DNA of 64,000 bases from Euglena gracilis (GCA_039621445.1 CP154956.1:56063656-56127655), one strand, 5' to 3'. Shown: positions 29,657 through 40,250, counted from the stretch's first letter. A program made the numbers and translations. The notes: generated by a model not told the origin, from the letters alone.

Positions 29657-30314
29657 TCAGTCCACCCCAGATCCGGCGGCCCACCACCTTTCACCAACCC
29701 ACTATTCCGTCAACATAACACTGGTCACTCCCACCATTCAGAATGCATCGCACACACACAACATTTAACACTCCACGCAACTACACATCCTTCTGAGTCT
29801 TTTTTTTTCTGTGGAGACATTTTGTGCGCGCAATTGCGCAAGTCAACAAGGACACAGGATCAAAACAATCCACAGCTATACCCTGCCTGGTCATCCGCCA
29901 TGTAGGTTAACTCCAGGCAAGGGAACAGCGATCGAACATCACTGAACATTATCCATTTTCCTAAACCAAGAATTTCTTTACCACACCAGAGTTGCAATAG
30001 TTCTGCATTTACAGTTGTCGGTGTGCACGATTGCCCATGTGCATTATTTGGGAAAACGAGTCCTCCGTAAATGGAGGTCAAATAAAGGTCATTTACAAGC
30101 CACCATCCTTCGTGGCACATTGCACACTCCAGCATTGACCAGTTGGGACCAAAAAACAGGCAGGTGTTATGCATGTTTCACATGGTGAATTTCGAACAGG
30201 GAGCATATTACCACTATTTCAGCTGAATCACGAATGGTCGGTGTGCGCATTTTGCGCACGTCGTTCACCTGCGCACATCAACCATTTTCATATTTGTGGT
30301 GTGGTGTTGTTTTC
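29657..30314. other. Upstream flank of gene 2 within the island
   Basis: Promoter-side region of gene 2. One palindromic element (gtgcgcgcaattgcgcaagt) at 29824-29843 and hairpin-like words near 30014 and 30236 (ggtcggtgtgcgcattttgcgcacg). A 104-codon minus frame (30174 to 29860, with CHEGWW and LWCGKE) has no recognisable domain and is not called. Confidence 0.45.
29821..29845 (+). repeat. Palindromic element upstream of gene 2
   Basis: tttgtgcgcgcaattgcgca with agtcaa after it; the same core and orientation as the copies in the introns. The rightmost clear member in the island. Confidence 0.8.
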
Positions 30315-30352
30315 AAGTGGTTGGTGCGCATTTGCACACCAACCACTTTGTG
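30315..30352. repeat. Foldback hairpin near the right end of the island
   Basis: aagtggttggtgcgcatttg and its continuation cacaccaaccactt fold back on themselves (arms aagtggttggtg and cacaccaaccactt). The arms match those at 19920-19987 (caagtggtcggtttg) apart from one or two bases. Confidence 0.75.
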
Positions 30353-30640
30353 GATTTGTTCACATGGTTGCTGTCACACAAACGTTAGGTATATGAACAT
30401 CGGTCCATTGAAAGCGACAGAGTTCCGGAAATAAATTTTCATACCATAATCATCACACCAGCACATCGCATTTTCAAATCGCTCGGTGTCGAACCAGCTT
30501 CCCAGGCACCGGCATTTAGGGTTTTTGTAAATATTTTCGATTTGAGCATCTGCACACACCGAGAAAGGATGATTTTTCGTGACCAAAGCTAAAAGCTATG
30601 GTTCAGGAAATGGATCAGGGTGGCATATGACAGCCTGCAG

Positions 30641-30717
30641 TGGACGATGCTGAACAGGAGTCGTCAAAGAAGCGGAGCAAGGCGGAGCCCGTGGAGATTT
30701 GCAAATGGCACCTTGAG
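30641..30717 (+). CDS. CCCH zinc-finger gene exon: first Cys of the finger
   Basis: Acceptor gacagcctgcag, donor GAG/gtttgc. Reads DDAEQESSKKRSKAEPVEIC then KWHLE, ending in phase 0. A second acceptor at 30656 (gctgaacag) keeps the same frame. The Cys of EIC is the first ligand of a CCCH finger completed by the next exon: C-x7-C-x5-C-x3-H after splicing. The basic KKRSK stretch may be a nuclear signal. The two-base start fits the exon ending at 19209. Confidence 0.75.
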
Positions 30718-32111
30718 GTTTGCTCAGGAGTGGAAAAAATTTTTCCCTGGACCCCAAACCAGGGCTTTTTTTTAAGCTGGAGGGGTCCAGCCCATACCAT
30801 ACCATTGCTAACGGTGTTGCTGACCCCCCCCCCCCCCCGATTGACTGGTTTTTTTCGGAGCAATCGACTGGTTTTTTGACTCCGGAACCCCCCCCCCCTC
30901 CAAGGCCCGGGGTGGAAGTGGCCACCTGGCGCCAAAGGTGCCGGAATTTTTGGGTGATTTTGTCAAAATATGGATTTTTGGGACCGTTTTTCTTGTGGAT
31001 TTTGCATTGATGACAAGATGGGAATTTTTTTTGCGAGGATTGCCTTGCCCAAATAATAATCCCCGTTCATGATTTTGGGGGGGGGGGGCAGCCAAAGTCA
31101 GCCCTGAAAGGGTCATTCGGGGGAGAATGGGGCAAAGTTTTCCACGTCGAAAATCGACCACATCCTGGACTCAGGTCTTCTGTTTGCTTTTTGGGGGGAT
31201 TTTGCGCAACAGATGCTCTCTTTTGGTATTTATTCTGACCCATTTTATCAATTTTTATTGTTTATACGATGTTGCTGAATTTGTTTAAGTTTTGTTTTAT
31301 TTGCCTTCGCTGCAGTCCAGGGGAGAGATCTTCATTTGGGCAGCCAAAGTCGATCCTCAAGGGGGGGGGTCATCATTTGGGATGGGGTTTATCGTTCGTT
31401 CATTTTCGTCAGGTTTGTTTGTGACTCATTCTTGGGAAACGGGCAATATTGTTTGAAACATTCCAAAATGCGGGGAGAAATATCCGCAATTCTTCCGCAA
31501 TTTCCGCAATTTTTCCACATGAACCTGGAGTGAAAGGCGAAATGAGTTTCAGCCATTTTTGAACATTTCACAAGGGAACCCAGGTGCTTTTTTTGTTATT
31601 TTGTTGCGAATTTGGCAATTCCTTAGCTTTTTTAGGTTTTTGTCCCTTCAGCTGGGGAAGTAATTTTGATTTTCCGCATCCTGGACCAGTTTTTACCTGA
31701 GACCAATTTTTTCGTCATTTTTTTGCAAAATGAAAAAATTGTGAATTTTTTTCCAGTCCCCTCCAGCAGGCGTTTGTTTACACATTCCCAAACCGCAATT
31801 TTCTGCAATTTTTCCGAAGGCATCTGATATCAATCCCACCCCCTGCAAAGTAGACCGTTCTGCTGAAAATTATTCTCACAAAAGCAACGCCATTTTTGAG
31901 TTTGATCTGCCTATTTCTCCTTCAAAGACAATTTTGCAGTGTTTTCACCCAATGAAGCTTTCGGCTGGATCCCACCAAGAATCGCAAGACATGAAAGTCC
32001 CCCCAAGGGTTTTCTGAGGTTGAAAATCTTTTGGAATTCCAGCAAGGTCTTTTTTTGGACTTTTTTTTTTTAGAAAGGTGTGAAGCGCAGTTGCTGCTTT
32101 TTGCTGTGCAG
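30718..32111 (+). other. 1.4-kb intron filled with repeats
   Basis: Begins gtttgc, ends tgctttttgctgtgcag. Contains C/G-run blocks near 30825, 30888 and 31077 and a family C copy (31463-31835). No exon seen inside. Confidence 0.65.
31463..31835 (+). repeat. Dispersed repeat family C, copy 2
   Basis: Shares ttccgcaatttccgcaattt, cacatgaacctgga, aaggcgaaatgag and the ggaccag / caatttt words with 7105-7690 and 40625-41000, in the same order. Confidence 0.7.
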
Positions 32112-32200
32112 GGGGGTTGCAAGTACGAATCTGCTTGCCCACTGTTGCATCCCGATTTGGGCCAAAAGAAATCTGGAGACGCGAAAGAGAAGTCTTCCAG
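32112..32200 (+). CDS. CCCH zinc-finger gene exon: last three ligands
   Basis: Starts in phase 0 after gctgctttttgctgtgcag. Reads GGCKYESACPLLHPDLGQKK and SGDAKEKSS, leaving AG (phase 2) before gtgtgt. C-x5-C-x3-H here plus the Cys in the preceding exon gives a canonical CCCH finger, the RNA-binding type found in splicing and 3'-end processing proteins. The phase 2 end is met by the single-base start of the exon at 39721. Confidence 0.8.
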
Positions 32201-32387
32201 GTGTGTCCAGTGGATTTCAGGAAATGAAAATGGGGTTGGTTCAATTTTTGAAGTTCGATTTTATCGCGTTTTTGTTTCCTGGGGAAGTATTCAATCGATT
32301 GCACAGCACCTGCTTTTTTGATTGGATTGGGACAGGACAGGGACGGGTGTTTTTGCAACTAAGGATTGTCCCTCAAGGCAGACCGCA

Positions 32388-32497
32388 TAAAACCCCCCCA
32401 AATAAGACCCCCCCAAATATGACCCCCCCGGGCCGATCGAACAAAAATCCAAAGTAAGACCCCCCCAAAAATGAGACCCCCCCCTGACAGCACAAAG
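32388..32497 (+). repeat. Tandem aagaccccccccaaa repeat
   Basis: Five to six imperfect copies of a unit of about 15-18 bases (aataagacccccccaaa, aatatgaccccccc). Confidence 0.65.
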
Positions 32498-32754
32498 CGC
32501 CGAAGACGGTGAAAATTTTCCCTGAAAATTACCAAAAACCCCAACTTCACACACCAAAAATGATGAAATTTCAAAAATTTTCAGATTTTTGAAGTGCAAA
32601 AAAACGTGCCTAATGTCAACTTACAACAATTCACATATGGCGGCGCGAAGCGCCGAAGGAAAATTTGCGAAGGAAGAATTTGAATGCTTTTGGGAACCTG
32701 AAAAATGGTTTTTTTTTCGGGCCCAGTTGGTCAAGAAAAAATCCAAAAATTGGA

Positions 32755-32932
32755 CCCCCATATACATATACATATACATACACATACACGTATACATATA
32801 CATATACATGCACATATACATATACGCATGCAAATGCATATACATATTTTATACATAGACATATGCATATACATATACATATCCATATCCATATCCATAT
32901 CCATATCCATATCCATATCCATATCCATATTC

Positions 32933-32966
<34 letters not shown>

Positions 32967-33005
32967 ATATATATTATATATATATATATATATATTCATA
33001 TATAT
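32755..33005 (+). repeat. Compound microsatellite
   Basis: Hexamers of catata/atacat (32760-32880), atccat (32880-32930), then TA and TG dinucleotide runs to about 33000. Open in several frames on both strands as a result; not coding. Confidence 0.95.
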
Positions 33006-33078
33006 GTACATATGGCAGCAAGATTCTACTTGGCCCCCCCGGGGGGGGGCAAGTAGAATCTCGCTATATGTACATATT
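33006..33078. repeat. Long hairpin centred on a C-run/G-run palindrome
   Basis: Left arm tgtacatatggcagcaagat continuing tctacttgg, right arm caagtagaatctcgctatat continuing gtacata, meeting at ccccccc-ggggggggg. Arms of about 30 bases pair with a few mismatches, the clearest cruciform candidate with a C/G centre. Confidence 0.85.
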
Positions 33079-35334
33079 ACACCCATTAATTTTTGGTGCG
33101 GGCACGTCCATTAATTATTGCCGCATCCCAAAATTTTTGAAAAAATACGTATCTGAGCCAGGGGGGGCCACATGGATGCCTTGTTGGAGGCATGCAGAAC
33201 GCAAAGGCATCAGAAACAGGCACCATCACGGCCTTGCACGAAGGTGCCTCAGCGGCCCTGACACCCCTCAATAGGGGGTAGCCCCTCCCCAGGCCTTCCG
33301 AACGGCAGCAAGCCGTCGGGGCATGCTGCCGTTGCTGGAGGTACAAATGCTGGAGGTACACCAGCCCAGGCTTGTTGAACGCCGAGCCTGGGCTATTTGC
33401 ATTTATTCCCAATTTGCATTCCATCTTTTATTTTTGCTGAATGGTGAAAAGCCTCATGGACATGAATGTCCATCTTCGCTGGAGTGGGAAGAACAGTTGT
33501 GCAACTGTGCATAATTTATTTTCTCATATTTAACGCCTCGCATTTTGCACCCCACCCCAAAACGTTGGCGTTTTGCTGGACATTTGTTGAATTTTATCTC
33601 AAAAATGTTTGCATTTGAAGCCAAAGAAGTCTGAACGGTTTGTCAAAGTTGTCTGCACCCTGAATCAAAATGGTTGAATTTTTTCTGGAAAAAATTGTAT
33701 ATGGATTGGCCAATTCCAAAAATTGACCAGAATTTAAAAGTTTAAAAGTGAAGCCTGAAAAGATGTTGAATATAACAGTTTTTTTTTGAATTGTCTCCAA
33801 AGAAAAAGGTTTTTTTCAAAAAAAACGAAGAAAATCGAAAAAATTTGCCTGAAACTATTTTTGGGGGGGCCTCCCGGAAACGGGAAAAAACTGTTTTCGA
33901 GCCGAAAATGAGCTTTTTCGACCCCCCAGCCCCCCCCCCCCCCAGTTTTTGGCCCAAAACCCATGCATTTTGGTTTGGCCCGGCCGGGCCGCCTTGGTGG
34001 TTGGGGCGGGTGGTTGGGGCCTCCAACCACCTCAAACATCTGCCACACAACTCAAACATCTGCTGCAGCATGCCATCATCACAGACGGAAAGACCTCAGC
34101 ACTACACAAATCCTGGTCCGGACCCCCCCCCCCCCCCCCCCGACGTTGGGAGGGGTCCCACCCCCTCTTTGGCAGGTTCCAAACAAGCGAAGTTTTTTTC
34201 CTTCCGCGCTGCACGCCGGAAAATAAGCAAACAATGCCCTTTCCCCTCAGTTTTGAGCATTTTTGATGTTTTGGTGTTTTCCACAAAAAAGTGTTCAGAA
34301 GATTCAAAAATGAGCATTTTTGGATTTATTTTCAACAGAAAAACAGGTATTTTTTGGCCAATTTCAGCTTGGTATCTGGCCTTTTGTTGGTCCACAAAGC
34401 CGAAAAATTTCCCGGCCCCCTTCAGCTTCGAGGTCGCAGGGGGGTCCAACCCCCCCCTCCGTGTTGGGAGGGGGGTCCGGACCCCCCCCCACCTCAAGGC
34501 TTCCCATACATCCCTGGCTGGAGGCACCTTTTTTCCAGCCAGCTGCTGCTGCAGCAGCTGGGCTATGGACCCCCCCCCACCCGAGGGTCCTCTGAAATAA
34601 AGTTCGGGCCAACCCAGTGAAGCTGCATTGGACGAAAAAAAAATTGACGCTTTGGGAAAGTGTTCAAAACTGTCCAAAAATGACGTTTTTTTTTGGTGGT
34701 TTTTGGGTCTTCACCTCCAAATTGGCAGAAAATTGCCAGCCTGGCTGGATTTGGGCTTTTTGGGGCATTTTTGGGGGGTACGTGCCGGGTCCAGCTCCCA
34801 GCCGGCCAGACCCCCCCCCCCCTGATGGGGGGGTCCTGCCAGCACTTTTTTCCAGCCGCCCATGGGATCCGGGGGGATCCCTCAGAAAACCCTGCTCTGC
34901 ATAACTCCATTTCCCCCATGATCCCATGCATTTTTTCTCCCACAAAAGCCACATGATTTGGAAAATTTTCGATGGACAGTTCCACCCTTTGCTCAAGGCG
35001 GGGGGGGATATGCGAAGCGCATATTTTGAGCATGTTTCGCATGTTTCACTTTTTTTGCCATGTTTCGCATATTTAGTATTTCATATTTAGCGCATATTCC
35101 GACAGTTTTCAGGATTTTCCCGCCGCGTATTTTGCTCGTCCCGCATGCTTTCTGCGTCTCATTGGAGACGTTTTGTATTTCTATCAACCATTTGAGGCCA
35201 TTTGCTTTCATTTTGGGGGCCATTTTCGGCTTTTTTTTTTACCAATTTGAGGGCCCTGAAAAGGCTTCTTTTCAGGTCAGAAAACTACCAGGGGGGAAGG
35301 AGGGGCAGGGTTTGATATAAGGAGGGTGTACATG
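33079..35334. other. Repeat-rich intron sequence, no gene seen
   Basis: Contains reversed satellite-unit pieces (33790-33960), a copy of the aagacctcagcactacac motif (34030-34115), C/G-run blocks near 34124, 34450 and 34810, and a region similar to 38830-39200 (34150-34500: shared words caaaaatgagcatttttgga, aagccgaaa). All lie in the proposed intron between 32201 and 39720. Confidence 0.45.
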
Positions 35335-36745
35335 GTTTAGGTGGGGGGTGTCTCCCCCACCCCCCCCCCCTCCTGGCCTGCAGGGGGGGGGTCCGGACCC
35401 CCCCCCCAACCTGCCAGGGGGTTCCGGACCGACCCTGGGGGGGGGTACCCGGGACCAGGCACCTATGCCGACCGCAGCTGACCGCAGCCGACCGCAGCCG
35501 ACCGCAGCCGACCGCGCAACTTTTTTCAAATTGATGTCAATTTTTCAGTGAGAATGAGGAATTAGGCTCATTTTTATCCCAGATGTTGAGATTTTTCTGG
35601 CTCATCTGGCTCATGTTGTCACTTTTGGCCACTTCTGGCCATTTTCCCGCCATTTTTGGTCGCTTTTTGTCCCCTTTTGGCCCATTTGCCACCATAATTC
35701 ACCCATTTTGACCTATTTGACTATTTTTGGCCACTTTTTGCCCAATTCTTGCAATTTTGGGCCATTTTGACCTGCTTTTGGGCCATTTTGGGCCATTTAT
35801 TTTTGCCCATTTTTTGATCTCTTTTTGGTCCAATTTGACCATTTTGAGCATTTTGCGCCAGTTTGTTGCCAAAAGTGAACAAAAGCTGCTAAAGTGACCA
35901 AATTGGCCAAAAGCAGGGTCATTTTGGGCCATTTTTGGGCATTTTTTTGTTATTTTTGCCTGCTTTTGGAACTTTTGGCCATTTTAACCATGTTTTGCCA
36001 CATTTAGGCCATTTTTAGGTCATGTTTCACTGCTCTTGATGTCAAAAGCAACAAAAAGACGTTTAAAGTGGCCTGAAAGTGGCCAGAAGTGGGTAAAAAT
36101 GACCAACAGCAGAGAAAAGTGGTCAAAAGTGGGTTAAAGAGGCCAAAAGTGGTCAAAAGAGGTCAAAGCAAAGCAAATGCTGGCCAAAAGCAGCCAAAAC
36201 ACAGCAAAAAGTGGGCAAAAGCAACAAAAGTGACCAAAAGAAAGCAAAAAGCAGAAAATAATGGGCAAAGGCAGCAAAAATCGACCAAAAGTTCGCAACA
36301 GTGGCCAAAAGCAGTCCAAAAGCATCAAAAACTGGCCAAAAGCAGCGAAAAGTGGCCAAATGTCGACAACAGTGGATTGTGTGATTGTGATATATGCTCA
36401 TTTTTTGTTGGCCTGCCCCCCACCTACAGCCAACTACTTTGCTGACCGCAGCCGACCGCAGCCGACCGCGGCCGACCGCAGCCGACCGCGGGCTAAAATT
36501 TGGAATCTGTCATAGGTGCTTGCCCGGGACCCCCCCAAAAAGGGTCAATTTTTTCTTCCGGCGCTTTGCGCCGAAAATTTTTTGCATTTTTTTGGCAAAT
36601 TTTTGCCCAAAAAGTGCCCAAAATGGCACTTTTGGTCGTTTTGGGGGGGTCATAATTTGGTCACCCGGACCACGCCGCTGTTTAGGTGGGGGGGGTGTCC
36701 CCCCCCCTTCTGGCCCGCAGGGGGGGGGTCCGGACCACCCCCCCT
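35335..36745. repeat. Composite inverted-repeat structure
   Basis: Outer direct copies of a 65-base sequence (gtttaggtgggggg, ctggcctgcaggggg, gtccggacc) at 35335-35402 and 36681-36742; inside, inverted ends (cccgggaccaggcacctatg at 35449 and cataggtgcttgcccgggac at 36511); inside these, tandem ccgaccgcag units at 35468-35517 and 36444-36490; and in the middle two oppositely oriented ttttggcc / ggccaaaa tracts (35620-35970 and 36050-36400). Confidence 0.7.
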
Positions 36746-37039
36746 GTCCTGTCCTTATATCAAACCCTGGGGAGGGGCAGGCGGTGAGTCCGGGGCCACC
36801 CCCCCTCTCCTGTCCCATGGGCCTGGGCATGAGCTTCAGCACAGAAAATTTTTTTGGGAAATGGGCTCAGGTGGCCCGATTTTTGGGGGACCCCCCTCCC
36901 CCCAGGGGGAGGGTCTGCCCTCCCCCCCAGGGGGAGGGGTTTTGTGCAGGCTGGGATTCCCCCCTGGGTCTTAAAAAGAAGCCTGCACCTGAGAATGTCC
37001 AAATATGGCCCGGGCCCGGTTCCAGGAAAATCGCATATT

Positions 37040-37315
37040 TTCCGCCCTCACTCAAGGACCGCCCTTGGGCCTCAGAGCTGACCAACAGCGGCTCAAACGG
37101 AGACAGAAGTTAAAGAATTGAAAACAGATATTTTGTGTTTTGGGTGGATGGTTGGGTTGCTGGGATGGTCCAAGGAAGCCAGAAATCACTTTTTCCCCTC
37201 AATGTCCATGTGTTTTTCTTCTTCTTCAAAATATGTCTTGTTTTCGGCAATTTTCTGTGGGTTTTGCATTGAATGTGCTGGGACAGGGATATATTTTTAC
37301 GTTAAGAACCGCCCT
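37040..37315 (+). repeat. Dispersed repeat family K, copy 3
   Basis: Begins tcaaggaccgccc, ends ttaagaaccgccctg, with gggtggatggttgggttg, gatggtccaaggaagccag and attgaatgtgctgggac inside, close to 2780-3045. Confidence 0.75.
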
Positions 37316-37391
37316 GAATTGACCATTTTCCCGCCAGGCTTTGTTTTTATTCGGAAGACCCACACGGAAGGGTCCAGGGCCGCCTATGTCT

Positions 37392-38045
37392 TTAGAGTAA
37401 GAGCGAAGCTTACCACCGGGAAAAGGGGGGGGTAGAACCCCCCTCCCTCCTTTAATATTGGTAGGCAATGTTAACCGCGAATTATCACCATGACCCCGGC
37501 CTGGTTCCCATTTTTTCCCCCCCGGTCGAGCGACTGATTCCTGAGTTTCCAAATCACCTCTGTTTGGCCCCCCCACTCTCCACCTGGCCCAAGTTATCCA
37601 CCCGCGAAGGGGTCCAAATTGGCAGGATTTGCCCCCCCCCCCCAGTTTCGACTCTGCCATTTCGCCAGGGTGAGATTTTCGGTCAAAAAAAATCGATTTT
37701 TCGAAAATATCTCGAGAAAACGTACATTATTTCTGGAACTGTCGGTCAGATGAAATGTTCCACTGGAGGCCCTCTGTCGCCCCCCATTTGCCGTCTTGGT
37801 TGCCGACACGCTTGGCCCGTGTTCTGGCGCGCTTTTGGGGCCCAAAACGGCCATTTCGGGGTGGTTTTTTGGGGGGCCGTTGTTTGGACAAAAAAATCGA
37901 TGTTTTCAAAATATCTCGGAAATGAAACAAAAATAAAAAGAAAATGCCCGGAAACCTAAATTGAAGCCCTTGGAACGCCATATCTAACGATATTTTGATT
38001 TCCCCGCAACTCCCCGCCAAGCCCAAGATATGGCCAATTTACAGC
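37392..38045 (-). repeat. Family L repeat, inverted copy
   Basis: Reverse-oriented relative of 50770-51541 and 53395-54118. Shared landmarks in reversed order: gagcgaagcttacc, attatcaccatgaccc, a 20-base word at about 37520-37545 corresponding to cggaaactaggaatccagtc, and ttgatttccccgcaactccc. Confidence 0.7.
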
Positions 38046-38154
38046 CCAAAACAGCATGGCAGCCCCCATTTTTTGACCCGGGCTGGGCCGGGCCGGGTCG
38101 GGCCGCCAGGCCAGGCAGGGCCGGGCCGCCGGGCTGCCAGCCGACCGGGCCAGG

Positions 38155-38725
38155 GGTTTAAGCCGGAGGGTACCCCATCCCCCGGGGGGGGGGTCCAGCC
38201 AGCCAGCAGCCCAAATTCGGGCTGGGAACCCCCCCCCCCCCCGGAGGCCGAGTGAAATAAAGTTGGGTCCAGCCCGGCCGGAGGCCGGGCCAGCCGGCCG
38301 CAGGCTGGCCTGCCAACTGGGCTGCCCAGCTCACCTATCCCTGCATTTTTCCCCCTCATCACAGCTTCCTCCATCACAGCCCCCCAGCCTTGATCCAGAT
38401 CCATCCACCAAAATGTCAAAAACGGCAAAAATGTGTTAGAAAATTTTGGTTTTGATCGACCCAGCCCAGCCCAGCCCCCTCCAGCCCCCCCCCCTTCCCC
38501 CCCCCCCCCCCCCTCCCCCCCGGGGGGCCCATCCAGCAGCTCATTTCCAGCCAGCAGCCTCTTTGCCAGCCGGAGGCTGGACCCCCGGGGCGGGGGGGGG
38601 GGGGGTGCTTAAGAAAACCCCTGGACCAGGCAGGGCCGGGCCGCCCTGGCTGCCACACCCCTCAAGCATCTGCTGCAACATGGCACCATCACACACGTAA
38701 AGAGCTCAGCACTACACAGAACAAA
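38155..38725 (+). repeat. Dispersed repeat family S, copy 3, with trailing motif
   Basis: Same landmarks as copies 1 and 2; at 38640-38725 it is followed, as copy 1 is followed at 2036-2120, by the segment with aagagctcagcactacac, so that segment belongs to the longest form of the family. Confidence 0.8.
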
Positions 38726-39574
38726 GTCCCGACCACCCCCCAGGGGGGTAAGGTGGTAGGGGGGGGAGCCCCCCCTGGATGTTGGGGAGTTCCCCCCCCC
38801 TCCTCAGCAAGTTTCACAAATAGCGAAATTTTGCTTCCTGAATATGAGCAAGAAAATACCTTTTCCCCTCACTTTTGAGCTTCCCATTTTTTGATGCTTT
38901 TCTTATCTCCACAGAAAAGTGTTCAAAATTTTCAAAAAAATGAGCATTTTTGGATTCATTTACAAAGAAAAATCAAGGATTTGCCAACATTTTTTGGCCC
39001 TGTTTCCCACAAAGCCGAAAGTTTTCCGGGCCTATGTCAGTTTCAAGGTGGGGGGGGTCCGACCCACCCCACCCTACAAGGCTTCCCATCTATCCCCCCC
39101 CAGCATTTCGGCGCAAAGTGCCCGCTAGGGATTTTTTGGAATTTTTTTTTAGATGGCCCGATTTTGAGAGAAGTAGGACCCCCCCCCCCCCCGCCGCCGG
39201 GGGGCAGGGCCTGTGCTGGGCTGGGTGGGTGGTGACTTTGGACTGGAAATTTGCAGAGAAAAAATCCTTTTGGCACCGAAGAAAAATTTGATTGCCCTCT
39301 GGAAATACAGGAAAGGCGCGGGCGGGGGTTGCCGACCCACCCATAAGGTTTCGGGGATGCAACCCCGGGGGAGGTCAATGACATGGTGTGTGTTGGACAA
39401 GAGCTAAAACCTCAGTTGGTTGGCGGATTCTCTCCCGGTTTGAAACGGGATCTTCTGCGCCATTTGTTGTCATGAAAGCAATCCGTGCAGTATTTTGGAG
39501 GTTGGTGACAGAGTGTTTTCGTTCTGTTGGTTTTGTTTTCGGAATCCTGCAATTCTTTTTAAAGCCCTCGTCTC

Positions 39575-39576
<2 letters not shown>
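38726..39576. other. Repeat-derived intron sequence
   Basis: Related to 34150-34500 in its first part and with C/G-run blocks near 39045 and 39180. No exon found. Confidence 0.4.

Positions 39577-39662
<86 letters not shown>
39577..39662 (+). repeat. (TCA)n microsatellite, about 28 copies
   Basis: Uninterrupted trinucleotide repeat. It ends 58 bases before the acceptor at 39720, so length changes could affect branch-point spacing. The poly-Met, poly-His and poly-Ile frames through it are artefacts. Confidence 0.97.
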
Positions 39663-39720
39663 TTGTTGTGTGGTTCAAGAATTTCGCAAGGTGGGAAACA
39701 ATTTGGCTTCTTTTATCCAG

Positions 39721-39805
39721 GTCTGAGAAGAAGAAGGACGAAGAGAAACGGCGGACACATCAACCTCGGAAGGAGGAGAAGAAAGCACAACGAAAGGAAG
39801 GGGAG
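39721..39805 (+). CDS. CCCH zinc-finger gene exon: basic/acidic stretch
   Basis: Acceptor tggcttcttttatccag, donor GAG/gtgttt. The first base completes Arg with the AG left at 32200; then SEKKKDEEKRRTHQPRKEEK and KAQRKEGE in phase 0. Highly charged, probably disordered or coiled, typical of nuclear RNA-binding proteins. Confidence 0.75.
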
Positions 39806-39837
39806 GTGTTTAGTGCATCTATTCGCAAAGGATTGTC

Positions 39838-40250
39838 CAAAGATGCCGAATCATTTTCCCCTCATTGTTGTTTTCTCTCGACCTGTTTTTTGCCAAAATA
39901 TGATTGTCTTCGTCCATTTTCTCTGTTTGTTATTCGTCAGGGGGGATGTGTTTCGCATTTTTTTTTTGCATTTTTGCACATTTTTGCGATTTTGTTTTGT
40001 TTCAAAACTGCGTAGTTTTTGTGCATTTTTTTTCGCCTTTTTGTGCATTTTTTCCGCCTTTTTTGTGCATTTTATTTCATTTTTTTCTCATTTTTTTGTT
40101 TTTTTTTTGGTGAATTTTCTTTTGCCAGATTTACTCAACTTTTTTGTGCATTTGCATGCATTTTTTTGCCCTCCTGACCAGTTTAATGTGGTGGAATTAC
40201 ACCACATTAAAATATTTTTTTTGTTACTATTTGTTTAAGGACCGCCCTGG
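39838..40250 (+). repeat. Dispersed repeat family K, copy 4 (diverged, expanded)
   Basis: Starts tccaaagatgccgaatcatt and ends gtttaaggaccgccctg, like other K copies, but the middle is an expanded run of tttttgtgcattttt words (39960-40160). Confidence 0.5.

Noticed and set aside
27556-29905. Plus-strand frames opposite gene 2
   Set aside because: Pro/Ala/Arg-rich shadows of the minus-strand exons with GC-biased third positions.
32589-33274. Tyr/Ile/His-rich proteins
   Set aside because: Translations of the TA/CATATA microsatellite.
39375-39726. Poly-Met / poly-His / poly-Ile proteins
   Set aside because: Translations of the TCA microsatellite in an intron.
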